64,000 nt of DNA from Dehalococcoidia bacterium (GTDB lineage: Bacteria > Chloroflexota > Dehalococcoidia > Lucifugimonadales > Lucifugimonadaceae), in the NCBI GenBank assembly GCA_009693115.1, contig SHXW01000012.1:1-64000 (forward strand). The letters run 5' to 3'. The translations under genes and the position numbers were made by a program. This document shows, piece by piece, positions 44,602-53,342 of this stretch; position 1 is the stretch's first letter; the number at the start of each line of letters is the position of its first letter. A model generated the notes under the pieces. That model was not told the origin of the DNA. It did not search any database and saw only the letters and a program-made list of their open reading frames with translations.

Positions 44602-45633
44602 ATGAGAGATCTGGCCATGTTCAAATCACGGGTTGCAGTGATCGTCTTGGTGGTGTTGGTGACGGCCATCGCAGCAGGGGCGTGCGCGAAGGCCGATCCT
44701 GTGCCCACCGCCACTCCCGCCCCCAGCCCCACGCCTACCAACACACCGACCCTGATCAGATCCATACGCATAGACCAGGCGAAGGATCCAGTGGGATTCC
44801 TGAACTCGATCCCTGCGAGCGAAGTGGAGTGCGGCGACAGGGCCGTTGTCGGCCGCCTTAACCTCACAGCCATCATCTCCGGCAGGATGGCTTCCACCGC
44901 GGCTCAGGCCGCCGCACTCACGAAGTGCATGAGCCGGGACACGGTGCTGCGGGTGGCTGTCGGCCAGATCGAACTCCAGGCCGGCCCACTGAGCAATGCC
45001 ACACTGATCTGCGTCGCTGGCCGCGTGCCTGAAATTGGTTTCGAATCGCTTTTGAACGCGCAACCGGATCCTGCCGCGCTCGTCGGAGTGTTGCAAGCTC
45101 TGTTCTGCCTGAACAATGACGAACGCTCTGCCCTTGAAGCGAACGTATCAGCGGGCAGGTTTTCCTTTGGGGGCGTGGGCATTGGCAGCCTGGAGTGCAT
45201 AGTCAAGGCCATCGGACCGGCCAGACTTGCCGACACCTAGGGCGCTATCACGGCCTCCGCTGGTTTGGTTAGCCCTGACACTGCCGCGTTCCAGAAGGTG
45301 ATGCCGTTCATACCCACCATCCTGACGTGCGGCGTGGACATTTCGAAGCTCGGCGGCGGACAGCTTCTTCCGCCGTCTAGTACGCCCGCGGCTCAAACCA
45401 CCGACTTGCCTCTCCCCACGATCTCCGGCTCGCCTCAACCGAAGCCCGATCTGCCCCAGACGGACCTCACACCCGAACAGTTGACCTGCCTTTCCACAAA
45501 GGTTGGCCCCGACTTGCTGGCCAGTGTGCAGGCAGGCTCGCTCGACCCGAGTAAATTGCTGCCTCTTCTCGGCGCTCTCAGCCAGTGCAACATTGACCTG
45601 ACAAGGCTCCTTGCCACTCCGGTGACGAAATAG
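44602..45633 (+). pseudogene. Lipoprotein gene split by an in-frame amber codon
   Basis: The 5' part (44602-45240, 212 residues) starts with a signal peptide and a lipobox (AAGACAKA), then a Pro/Thr linker and a Cys-bearing repeat-like domain. A TAG at 45238-45240 ends it, but the frame continues open for 131 more codons to 45633 (GAITASAGLVSPDTAAFQKVM...). That part has the same composition and Cys spacing, with a second linker and a last domain (LTPEQLTCLSTKVGPDLLAS). The codons on both sides are in one frame, so a full-length protein of about 343 residues was interrupted. It may be a recent nonsense mutation, a sequencing error or amber read-through. Confidence 0.75.
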
Positions 45634-45933
45634 AGATCCATGCTCCGGTCGGTGCAGTTCCATCTCTTATGGACGGGGCCCTTGAGACGGCGTGTCGCAG
45701 GGTGCGGCCAGGAACCCGAACATGTGGGGCATCCCGAATTTGTCAGAGCACCCCGTCACTTGTTGAACACAAATGTGGCGCACTGCTGGATTCCGCTGAT
45801 TGTTCGTCGCTTCGCTGCCCCGGTGCTAGACTCACGCGCCGGTTGAAATTCCGGAAATTCAGGCTCGCCCCGGATTCAGAATGGCACAGCGAACATCTGC
45901 CCGTCCGGGCCTTATTTATCGAAAGGAAAGGGC
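45634..45933. other. Intergenic stretch, nothing recognised
   Basis: 300 bp between the lipoprotein gene and the alcohol dehydrogenase. I see no credible gene, RNA or strong hairpin. The promoter and the GGAAAGGG ribosome binding site of the next gene must lie at its 3' end. Confidence 0.5.
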
Positions 45934-47031
45934 ATGAAAAGCCTCGCAGCAATAGACACCGGGTACGGCAAACCCCTGATTGTCGACGAGATCGAGATCC
46001 CCGAACCACGCCCTGAACAGGCTCTGGTCAAACTCTATTCCAGTGGTGTCTGCCATTCCCAGCTTCACCAGATACACAACAAGGACGTAGTGCGCCCATT
46101 CGTCATGGGCCATGAAGGCACCGGCGTCGTCACGAAAGTCGGCAAGAACGTCTCGCACGTCAGAGAAGGTGACATGGTCATCGTCACATGGGTGCCGCGT
46201 TTGCCTGAGAAGGGCCGCCGTCCCGCATACATCTCTGGTGCGACGTACAGAGAACAGCCCCTCACCGGCAACGTCTGGACCTGGGGCGAAGATGTGCTCA
46301 CCAATGCCGACTACGTCGTCAAGGTTCCTTCTGACACCCCGAAGGACCTTTCCAGCATCGTCGGCTGCGCCGTCCTCACGGGCGCTGGTGCAGTCCTCAA
46401 CACGGCCCGACCACGGCCTGGGGACTCAGTCGCAATCTTCGGCCTCGGCGGTGTCGGTCTTTGCGCCTTGCAGATGGCATCGCTGATGCTTGCCCACCCG
46501 ATCATCGCTGTGGACCTCCACGATGACAAACTCCAGTTCGCAAAGCAGTTCGGCGCGACGCACCTCGTAAACGCCAGCAAGGTTGACGCTGTCGAGGCCA
46601 TCAAGGAGATCACCAGCGGCGGAGCGGACTTCGTTTTCGACGCCATTGGCGTCCGCAAGTCCATGGAACAGATACTGCCAGCCACCCGCGGCGGCGGTCC
46701 GGGTGCAGACAACCACGGCGGTATGGCCGTGCTCATTGGCTGGCCCCAGGGCGATATCACTGTAGACGCCCGCCACTTCATGCAGCACCAGCGCACATAT
46801 CGCGGCTCGCTCGGCGCGACCTACCCCGAGAAGGACTTCGACATGTTCCTCCGCTGGCATAAGGAGGGCAAGTTCCCGCTGGACAGGCTCGTGACAAAGC
46901 GCTACCCGCTTTCAGATATCAACCAGGCCTGCGACGATCTTCAGCATTCCCGTATCCAGGCACGCGCCATCATCGAGTATCCGGCCATGAAGACGGCGAC
47001 GAAGAAGGTCGCGGCCAGCAAGAAAAAATAG
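45934..47031 (+). CDS. Zinc alcohol dehydrogenase lacking the structural zinc lobe
   Basis: 365 residues of the MDR superfamily. The catalytic zinc ligands are retained (Cys in SGVCHSQLH, His-Glu in VMGHEGTG, Cys in SIVGCAVLTG). The Rossmann nucleotide site is IFGLGGVGLCALQMAS with Asp in IIAVDLHDDKL. The four-Cys structural lobe present in the paralogue at 11611 is absent; the corresponding stretch (VTWVPRLPEKGRRPAY) has no Cys. The Lys-rich tail adds about 15 residues. AGGAAAGGG precedes the ATG. Substrate unknown; the SDR gene downstream may act in the same pathway. Confidence 0.88.
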   Translation: MKSLAAIDTGYGKPLIVDEIEIPEPRPEQALVKLYSSGVCHSQLHQIHNKDVVRPFVMGHEGTGVVTKVGKNVSHVREGDMVIVTWVPRLPEKGRRPAYISGATYREQPLTGNVWTWGEDVLTNADYVVKVPSDTPKDLSSIVGCAVLTGAGAVLNTARPRPGDSVAIFGLGGVGLCALQMASLMLAHPIIAVDLHDDKLQFAKQFGATHLVNASKVDAVEAIKEITSGGADFVFDAIGVRKSMEQILPATRGGGPGADNHGGMAVLIGWPQGDITVDARHFMQHQRTYRGSLGATYPEKDFDMFLRWHKEGKFPLDRLVTKRYPLSDINQACDDLQHSRIQARAIIEYPAMKTATKKVAASKKK

Positions 47032-47040
47032 CTTCGGCCA

Positions 47041-47067
47041 GGGCCTCTCCTTCCAGAGGGGAGGCCC
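47041..47067 (+). terminator. Palindrome after alcohol dehydrogenase
   Basis: GGGCCTCTCC and its near complement (47041-47067) can form a hairpin just after the dehydrogenase stop. Design resembles the dispersed palindromes; it may serve as terminator. Confidence 0.5.
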
Positions 47068-47205
47068 GGAATGATGGGTGTCTCTTTCTGTCACTCGAAT
47101 CTCATCATGGTTCCCGGCGCGCCAAGAACTAAGGGCCTCTTTTCTGGTGACGCGTTCCAATTGGAACCGATTACAGCGTGGATCATGAGGCTGTAGGAGT
47201 TTCTG

Positions 47206-48021
47206 ATGCCCGGACATCAACTTTTTGACATGTTGGGGCGGGTTGCCGTCGTATCAGGCGCGGCGAGCGGCATGGGACGCGCCATGGCCATCGGGTTTGC
47301 CGAGGCCGGCGCGGACGTCATGCTCGCTGATGTTGATGTCGCCGGCGCAGTGGCCACAGCGGCCCACATCCGCGCCCTCGGACGCAAGGCCGTCCCCGTC
47401 AATTGCGATGTAACGAACATCCTCTCCGTCCGGGCCATGTTCGCGTTACTGGACAAGGAGTTTGGCAGGGTAGACGTGCTGGGCAACGTCGCCGGACCAG
47501 GCATGGGAGGTGCACCAGAGGAAATAGACGTGTCCGTCATGACGCAGGTCTTGCAGAACCTCGTGGTGGGACGGTTCGCAGCTTGTCAGGAAGCCGGACG
47601 GCGCATGCTCAAGCAGGGTCGCGGCAGCATCATCAACATCGGTTCGATAGGCGGGTGGAACTCACTGGGCCGACATCACATGCCCTACGGCACGGCGATG
47701 GGCGCGGTGATCCAGATGACCCGTGAGTTGTCTACCGAATGGGCGGCCCGTGGTGTGCGCGTGAACTGCATCCTCCCGGCACAGGTGCTAAACAAGGATC
47801 TTGAAGCCCGCATGAAGACTATGCCTGCGATGCGCGACGTCTTCCTCGGCGGCATACCCGCGGGCCGCTTCGGCAAGCCGGATGACATCAAGGGCGTGGC
47901 AATTTTCCTTGGTTCGGATGCGTCATCGTGGGTGACGGGAGCTATCATCCCGATGGACGGCGGCAATCTGGCGATGAACGCAGGTGGCTCGTACCCCGGC
48001 GGACCGAGGCCGATGGGATGA
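47206..48021 (+). CDS. Short-chain dehydrogenase/reductase with substituted catalytic Lys
   Basis: 271 residues of classical SDR layout. The cofactor motif SGAASGMGRAMAIG and Asp in ADVDVAG point to NAD. Asn in GNVAGPGMG, Ser147 in NIGSIGG and Tyr161 of the catalytic tetrad are present, but the residue four after the Tyr is Met (PYGTAMGAV; Met165, codon ATG at 47698) instead of the near-invariant Lys. It may have a different or impaired activity. It lies 174 bp downstream of the alcohol dehydrogenase and is followed by a strong terminator. Confidence 0.85.
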   Translation: MPGHQLFDMLGRVAVVSGAASGMGRAMAIGFAEAGADVMLADVDVAGAVATAAHIRALGRKAVPVNCDVTNILSVRAMFALLDKEFGRVDVLGNVAGPGMGGAPEEIDVSVMTQVLQNLVVGRFAACQEAGRRMLKQGRGSIINIGSIGGWNSLGRHHMPYGTAMGAVIQMTRELSTEWAARGVRVNCILPAQVLNKDLEARMKTMPAMRDVFLGGIPAGRFGKPDDIKGVAIFLGSDASSWVTGAIIPMDGGNLAMNAGGSYPGGPRPMG

Positions 48022-48024
48022 GGT

Positions 48025-48067
48025 CAAAGCAAGAGGGCGCACTTTCTAAGTGCGCCCTCTTGCTTTG
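48025..48067 (+). terminator. Strong hairpin terminator after SDR gene
   Basis: CAAAGCAAGAGGGCGCACT with its perfect complement (19-bp arms, loop TTCTA). It lies directly downstream of the SDR stop codon. Confidence 0.8.
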
Positions 48068-48154
48068 GTGATCCGGTCGCCAACACCACCCACCTGAGTT
48101 TGCGGCGCCCCCCACCGTTGACCCTCGCTCATTCTAGGAGAGGGGGTTTTCTAA

Positions 48155-49105
48155 CTAAGCAGTTCTCACTGCGCTCAAGCTCAGCCACGTCCGCGGCACC
48201 GTCTTCAGCTGCATTTCAGCAAAGATCTCCTGCAGTCCCTTTTGCAGCGCCGCCCGCCCCTTGTCGAGCGGCACGCCGGGCATGACGCCGTGGATCCAGT
48301 CGCTGAATGCGGATATGTAGTGGTAGCCATCTATGGGTACGTCAAATGCGGTGACGTCTTTCTGCATGATTTTGAAGCCATTGCCGGACAGCAATTCCAC
48401 GTACTCGTCCACTGTCAACTGCTTGCGGGCTTCAACCTTCTGCGATTTGTCCGGCGAAAGCCCGTACTCGCGTTTCAAAATGCGAAGCGACCGCATCATC
48501 CAGCGGCGGTAGAACTCATGCGACTCTGGCGGGTGCGACCCGTCGAAGAATGACGTGTTGATGGCGAGGAGCCCGCCCGGGCGCAACTTCATGCGCAGCT
48601 GGGCCAGGAGCGCCGCTTTGTCAGGCACATAGTGGATCGAGTTGCAGTAGATGATCGCGTCAACCTGGTCGCGCACGGCAGTCTGAAGTTGCTGCACGGG
48701 TGCCTGTACAAAGCGGACGGCAGCCTCTTTCCGGTTGCCCAGATCGGCCATGGCGGCCCGGAGAGCGCTCGATGAGTGATCCACGGCGTAGATTACTGTC
48801 TCACGTGCCGCCTGTACGCGAACCTGCAAACCTTCGCGGGCCGCTGACACCCGGTCGTTCATCCCGTCACGCGCCGCTGACACTTTGTCCCCGAGACCTT
48901 CGCGGGCCGAGTGCACCCTGTCGAGGATCAACTTCGTAATGCCGCCAGTGCCGCACCCCAGGTCAATGATCGTCTCCTGCTTGGCGATTTCGGAAATGTC
49001 CACCAGCCTGGCGTTGATGTCACGGTAAAACGGCAGCGCAGCGAACGCCCGGAAGGAGAACTCATCGTCGGTAACTTGGTCTAGAGTAGGGTCGGTGTCG
49101 GCCAT
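48155..49105 (-). CDS. Class I SAM methyltransferase with 11-residue repeat insertion
   Basis: 316 residues. Motif I is IDLGCGTGGITK, followed by an unusual insertion of four 11-residue repeats (residues 63-106, of the form RVSAAREGLxx), then motif II AVDHSSSAL, motif III-like VRFVQAPV, and motif IV DAIIYCNSIHYV. The fold is a typical small-molecule methyltransferase apart from the repeat, which should form an amphipathic helix projecting near the SAM pocket. No substrate is deducible. It is minus strand with a GGAACAAG-type site before the ATG. Confidence 0.85.
   Translation of the reverse strand: MADTDPTLDQVTDDEFSFRAFAALPFYRDINARLVDISEIAKQETIIDLGCGTGGITKLILDRVHSAREGLGDKVSAARDGMNDRVSAAREGLQVRVQAARETVIYAVDHSSSALRAAMADLGNRKEAAVRFVQAPVQQLQTAVRDQVDAIIYCNSIHYVPDKAALLAQLRMKLRPGGLLAINTSFFDGSHPPESHEFYRRWMMRSLRILKREYGLSPDKSQKVEARKQLTVDEYVELLSGNGFKIMQKDVTAFDVPIDGYHYISAFSDWIHGVMPGVPLDKGRAALQKGLQEIFAEMQLKTVPRTWLSLSAVRTA
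48788..48919 (-). repeat. 33-bp tandem repeat inside the methyltransferase gene
   Basis: Four tandem 33-bp units encode 11-residue repeats with conserved Val, Ala-Ala-Arg and Gly positions. The periodicity is that of LEA/apolipoprotein-like 11-mer amphipathic helices. It interrupts the loop between SAM motifs I and II. Confidence 0.8.
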
Positions 49106-49356
49106 GGATCTTGTTCCAATCTGAGGTAAAGGACTGGAGTATCCGAAGAGAGATGGATACGGGCAGATTACACCAGCCGCATTCTACCAGTTAAGGCCTC
49201 TGCTCCTGCCGTTGCTCCGGATGGACTAGGGGTGATACAGAATTTCACTCCTGCAATTGACCGTATCGATGCTGAAATCAGTCCAGCAAGACGTCTCACG
49301 GCTAGTTCAGATTGCACAGGTCCCCTTCACATGCTTCCCGGCCGGCCGGGTAATCT

Positions 49357-50226
49357 TTGCGTGTGATACGCAACCCTTTTCAGATCGTGGCAAGCACGCC
49401 GACACTCGCACTGCTGGCATTGTTCTCCGCGGTCATTCTTGCGGTCGCCGCCTGTGCGTCAGATAGGGCGACAGCCGAGGCGCCATTGGCAGGCATGAAG
49501 GTGACGTCTGAGCCAGCCGGGACGGTCCTCGTACTCGCTGCCGCCTCGCTGACAGACGTGCTGACGGAGGCTGCGGTCAAATTCAAAACGGAAACAGGCA
49601 TCGAGGTTAAGTTCAGTTTCGGCGGGTCCGACTCACTCGCAACACAACTTCGCCGCGGTGCACCGGGCGACGTCGTGATATTCGCGGGGGCCGGTCCCCT
49701 CGACGGTCTGGAAAAGGACGGCATTGTCTTAAAAGATTCAAGGAGGGACATAGCCTCCAACAGGCTAGTCATCATTGCACCGGCAAGGTCTGGTCTTAAG
49801 CTGGCGTCGCTCGGGGAAATTGCGACGGGTTACTCAGGCAGAGTGGCGATAGCGGACCCCCGACTTGCGCCGGCGGGCCGGTATGCTCAAGCCGCGCTGG
49901 AAAAGGCGGGCGTTTGGGCTGCGCTTGGTCCGAGGCTCATTCCAAGCCTGGACGTCCGAAATACAGCCGCCGCAGTGGCTTCCGGCAATGCTGAATTCGG
50001 GTTTGTGTATGAGACGGACGTGGCAGCGGTGAAGGGTGTGGATGTGGTGATGGCCGTCCCACGGGACGCCTATCCGCAGATACTCTACCCGGCGTCGGTC
50101 GTGGCGGGCTCTGAAGCGCAAGCGTTGGCTGGCAGGTTCCTTGAGTATCTGGTGAGCCAGGAAGCAGCGGGACTGTTTGGAAAATACGGGTTCCGGCCCC
50201 CGGAGTACCAAGCTCTCTTAAAGTGA
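49357..50226 (+). CDS. modA: Molybdate-binding lipoprotein
   Basis: 289 residues. The signal peptide ends in a lipobox (LAVAACAS). The ModA fold begins with TVLVLAAASLTDVLTEAAVKF, the classic first strand and helix; FSFGGSDSLATQL binds the oxyanion through Ser, and VYETDVAAVKG is the conserved late Tyr segment. It captures molybdate or tungstate for the ModB/ModC transporter downstream. The start is a TTG at 49357 or a GTG six bases later; neither has a strong ribosome binding site. A 183-bp gap with a palindrome separates it from modB. Confidence 0.92.
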   Translation: MRVIRNPFQIVASTPTLALLALFSAVILAVAACASDRATAEAPLAGMKVTSEPAGTVLVLAAASLTDVLTEAAVKFKTETGIEVKFSFGGSDSLATQLRRGAPGDVVIFAGAGPLDGLEKDGIVLKDSRRDIASNRLVIIAPARSGLKLASLGEIATGYSGRVAIADPRLAPAGRYAQAALEKAGVWAALGPRLIPSLDVRNTAAAVASGNAEFGFVYETDVAAVKGVDVVMAVPRDAYPQILYPASVVAGSEAQALAGRFLEYLVSQEAAGLFGKYGFRPPEYQALLK

Positions 50227-50344
50227 AACCACTGCAATTCCGCAGGTTGTCGTCTGAGTGTGTGGCGCGCAGATGGCAGGTGTCAGGTCCCTCTGCTACG
50301 TTCGGGAAGAGGGGGGCTGGTGATTACAGGGTTTGGCGATGATG

Positions 50345-50385
50345 TCTACACCCTCGCCTTCTTACTCCGGGAGGGGGCGAGACGA
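50345..50385. repeat. Dispersed palindromic repeat copy
   Basis: CCCTCGCC...GGGAGGGGGCGAG (50351-50381) lies in the modA-modB gap. The palindrome may stabilise the upstream modA mRNA end. Confidence 0.5.
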
Positions 50386-50408
50386 CGTGAAAGGTCCCTT
50401 TACAGGCG

Positions 50409-51110
50409 ATGCCATCGGCCCTCTCCATAGTCCTCTTAACGCTCAAGATCTCAGCGGCTGCGATGCTCATCGTAATACCGTTGGGGATGGTGGTCGCGTG
50501 GACTCTCGTCAGAAAGCGGGTGCATGGCAGGTTCTGGATAGAGGTTCTGATTTCGCTGCCACTCGCCCTCACACCAGTGGTGATCGGCTTCGCGCTCCTG
50601 TCAGTCCTTGGCAGGAACTCGACGATGGGCAGGTTCACGCACGAAATCTTCGGGTGGGACATAGCGTTCACATGGGTCGCAGCCGCACTGGCCTCCGCAG
50701 TAGTGGCGTTTCCTCTTTCCGTGCGAGCGTTCATGGTGGCCTTTGCCGGTGTTGACACCAGGGCGGAACTGGCGGCGCGCACGCTCGGCGCGGGGCCATG
50801 GCGCGTCTTTTTCACCATCACACTGCCGATGGCCTACCCGGGCCTGCTCGCCGGTGCGCTACTAGGGTTCGCGCGGGCTCTTTCTGAGTTCGGGGCGACC
50901 ATTGTCGTCGCTGGCAACATCCCCGGCGAGACGCAGACGCTTTCCCTCGCCATCTTCAACCGCATCTCGACCGGTGATGATGCCGCTGCCATGCCGCTCA
51001 TCGTTGTCACAGTAGTGCTCGCCGCAATCTCAATCGCGATACATAACCATCTGCTCACACGAGCCGTCAGGTTAGAGGCCAATAGAAGCCAGCGGGAGGC
51101 ACGCGGTTGA
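50409..51110 (+). CDS. modB: Molybdate ABC transporter permease
   Basis: 233 residues with five to six membrane helices. The EAA loop RTLGAGPWRVFFTITLPMAYPGLLAG is typical of ModB and contacts ModC, and FARALSEFGATIVVAGNIPGETQTL is the conserved ModB segment. It forms the molybdate channel. It overlaps the modC start by 4 bp (TTGA), giving a tightly coupled modBC pair. It is slightly short compared with E. coli ModB but the core is complete. Confidence 0.92.
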   Translation: MPSALSIVLLTLKISAAAMLIVIPLGMVVAWTLVRKRVHGRFWIEVLISLPLALTPVVIGFALLSVLGRNSTMGRFTHEIFGWDIAFTWVAAALASAVVAFPLSVRAFMVAFAGVDTRAELAARTLGAGPWRVFFTITLPMAYPGLLAGALLGFARALSEFGATIVVAGNIPGETQTLSLAIFNRISTGDDAAAMPLIVVTVVLAAISIAIHNHLLTRAVRLEANRSQREARG

Positions 51111-52216
51111 GCCAGCCGCCCATCCTCTCATTCCATTTCAAGCGCGCGACGCGCGGGTTCGACCTTGACGTGTCCGCAGAGTGCGGATCTGGCATCACCG
51201 CTCTTTTCGGGCCTTCAGGTAGCGGCAAGTCAACTACTCTGAACTGTGTTGCAGGGATGCTCAGGCCGGACCAGGGAGAGATCGCTCTCAACGGACGGAC
51301 GCTGTTTTCATCGACGGGCAAAGTGGACCTGCCTCCGGAGAAGCGGCGCGTGGGGTACGTTTTCCAGGACGGAGCGCTCTTCCCGCACATGACCGCGCTC
51401 GACAATATCCGCTACGGCTTCGAGCGCACCCCGGAGTCTGCCCGGCGCATAAGCCCGGACGAGGCTATCGCCCTGCTCAGACTCGGCCCATTGCTTGAGA
51501 GGCGGCCCGCGCAACTTTCCGGCGGCGAAAAGCAGCGCGTCGCCCTTGCCCGCGCCCTCGCGGCATCCCCGGAACTGCTGCTGCTGGACGAGCCGATGGC
51601 CTCGCTCGACTCTGCGTTGCGCGGCGTTGTGACCGTGTATTTGAGGCGCATAAAACGGGACCTCGGCATCCCCATGCTCTATGTTTCGCACTCGATCACC
51701 GAGGTGCTGGCGCTTGCCGACCGCGCCCTGCTCATCAAGGACGGGCGCATCACCGCGTTTGACAGGCCGTCGCGCCTCTTGCTTGAGACTGCAGCTGGCT
51801 TCTTCCATGAGGCCGGCGCAGCAGACAACCTGCTCGACGGCGTCGTGAGCAGCATTGACGGACGAGGCTCTGGACGGGTGCGCGTCGGCGGCGCAGAGTT
51901 CGTCGCGCCGGTTGGCGCACGCCAGCCCGGAGATGCGGTCGTGCTTTCGATAGGCGCTGCGGAGATAATCCTCGCCACGAACAGGCCGGAAGGGCTGAGC
52001 GCGCGAAACGTGCTGCCCGCGCGCCTTGCGGAATTGGATATCAAGGACGGCCACGCTTTTGCTCGGGCGGAGATTGGTGTGTCCCCATCGGATACTCAGC
52101 TGATCGTCGAATTGACCGAGGGCGCCGTCAGCGATCTGGGCCTTTCTCCTGGGCAGGACATCTACCTTGTCTTCAAGTCGAGCAGCGTGGCTGTGTTGGA
52201 CGCAGAGGAGCGGTAG
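51107..52216 (+). CDS. modC: Molybdate ABC transporter ATP-binding protein
   Basis: 369 residues. Walker A (FGPSGSGKSTTLN), Q-loop YVFQDGALFPHM, signature LSGGEKQRVALARAL, Walker B LLLDEPMASLDS and switch His in VSHSITEV. The C-terminus carries a TOBE (molybdate-sensing) domain (about residues 290-365, LPARLAELDIKDGHAFARAEI). The start is TTG at 51107 overlapping the modB stop. Energises ModAB; the TOBE domain suggests feedback by bound molybdate. Confidence 0.93.
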   Translation: MSQPPILSFHFKRATRGFDLDVSAECGSGITALFGPSGSGKSTTLNCVAGMLRPDQGEIALNGRTLFSSTGKVDLPPEKRRVGYVFQDGALFPHMTALDNIRYGFERTPESARRISPDEAIALLRLGPLLERRPAQLSGGEKQRVALARALAASPELLLLDEPMASLDSALRGVVTVYLRRIKRDLGIPMLYVSHSITEVLALADRALLIKDGRITAFDRPSRLLLETAAGFFHEAGAADNLLDGVVSSIDGRGSGRVRVGGAEFVAPVGARQPGDAVVLSIGAAEIILATNRPEGLSARNVLPARLAELDIKDGHAFARAEIGVSPSDTQLIVELTEGAVSDLGLSPGQDIYLVFKSSSVAVLDAEER

Positions 52217-52334
52217 AGGCTGGCCCGCAATTACAAGTTCAGAGCGGGCGGGGTAAGGGTCAGATTCCTCCGCTACGTCCCGATTGCATCGGGACTCCGG
52301 TCGGAATGAGGGTGGTTGCAGACTGGCAGCGTTG

Positions 52335-52472
52335 TCGATGGTGCCCTCATCCCTACCCCCTCCCGCTCCCATCCGGCTACGCTCAAGGCGAGCGACCCAA
52401 ACCCTCTTTTGCTGGGGAGTGAGGCGCGACCATCACCCTCTTCCTTGCAGGGAGAGGGCATTTTGTCCCAGA
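52335..52472. repeat. Cluster of palindromic repeats
   Basis: Two palindrome units in the modC/glycosylase gap: CCCTCATCCCTACCCCCTCCC with partners around 52341-52375, and CACCCTCTTCCTTGCAGGGAGAGGG at 52436-52459. The second forms the last codons of the convergent glycosylase gene. Confidence 0.55.
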
Positions 52473-53146
52473 TTCCCTTTCCCTGTGGCGCAGAGGTCAA
52501 ACAGACAGCAGCCGGCACACTTGGGCTGCGTACGGCAAACCTTCGCACCGTGGCCGTCGACCAGGGCGTGGTACTCGTTGTAGAGCGGCACGTCCACGGG
52601 CAGGCGCTCTGAGAACAGCCGCTGATAATCGGCGTACTTCTTCCCGCTGACACGCCAGCCGAGCCGGTCCACGATCCGCATCGTGTATTTGTCCATCACG
52701 AACGATGGCTTGTTCGCTGCGTACAGAACGATATCGTCCGCCGTCTCCTCGCCGATCCCCCAGACGCCCAGCAGCCTCTCTCGCAGCACAGATGTGTCGA
52801 GTTCGAAGAGCGCGTCCTGGCTCCCTTCGAACTCGTTCACGACGAACGAGGCGAACTCCTTGAGCTTCCTCGCCTTCCCGTTGAAATACCCAGCGGGCCT
52901 GATCGCCTCGACCAGCACTGGCGTCTTGGCCGCTAGGATTTTCTCCCAGGTCCACAGGTCCGCGGCCTTCATGCGGTCGAGCGCAGGCGACACGGTGCGC
53001 CACTGTGTGTTCTGCGTCAGGACTGCGCCGACGATGACCTCGAAGGGGCTTTCCGCCGGCCACCAGTGGCGCGGCCCCTGATCGGCCAGCAGCCGCTCGT
53101 AGACTTGCATCAGGAGCTCTGGCGAGGGGTTGGTCTTTCGTGGCAT
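52433..53146 (-). CDS. HhH-GPD DNA glycosylase (endonuclease III/MagIII-like) with Fe-S cluster
   Basis: 237 residues. The N-terminal HhH-GPD fold contains AVLTQNTQWRTV, the helix-hairpin-helix LLGVWGIGEETADDIVLYA and the catalytic Asp in VMDKYTMRIVDRL. The position of the Lys nucleophile of EndoIII is Glu here (GIGEETAD), as in monofunctional 3-methyladenine-type MagIII relatives. A Cys cluster (VCRTQPKCAGCCLFDLC) supplies a 4Fe-4S site. The C-terminal GNLGQNALSLQGRG is coded by a palindromic repeat. GGAGGG precedes the ATG. It removes alkylated bases. Confidence 0.88.
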   Translation of the reverse strand: MPRKTNPSPELLMQVYERLLADQGPRHWWPAESPFEVIVGAVLTQNTQWRTVSPALDRMKAADLWTWEKILAAKTPVLVEAIRPAGYFNGKARKLKEFASFVVNEFEGSQDALFELDTSVLRERLLGVWGIGEETADDIVLYAANKPSFVMDKYTMRIVDRLGWRVSGKKYADYQRLFSERLPVDVPLYNEYHALVDGHGAKVCRTQPKCAGCCLFDLCATGKGNLGQNALSLQGRG

Positions 53147-53254
53147 TCAGCCCTCCAGAATGAGCCAAAGCGCTGGCGCGGACACGGCGACCATGCAAAC
53201 ATCAGATCTAGGAACTACCGGTTCCAACAACTCGTCTAGACCGCTGCGGAGACT

Positions 53255-53295
53255 TTTCCCTCATCACCCAAACCCTCTCCCAAGGGGAGGGCGCT
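53255..53295. repeat. Dispersed palindromic repeat copy
   Basis: AACCCTCTCCC...GGGGAGGGCG (about 53272-53292) preceded by CCCTCATCACCC. It lies in the gap upstream of pyrF. Confidence 0.55.
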
Positions 53296-53342
53296 TTTGG
53301 TGCAGTTGGTAACTGGCCGACCTAAAGTCCGGAGCAAAGGCC

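Noticed and set aside
45238-45240. Selenocysteine or pyrrolysine recoding
   Set aside because: The codon is TAG, not TGA, and no pyrrolysine machinery or recoding structure is visible.
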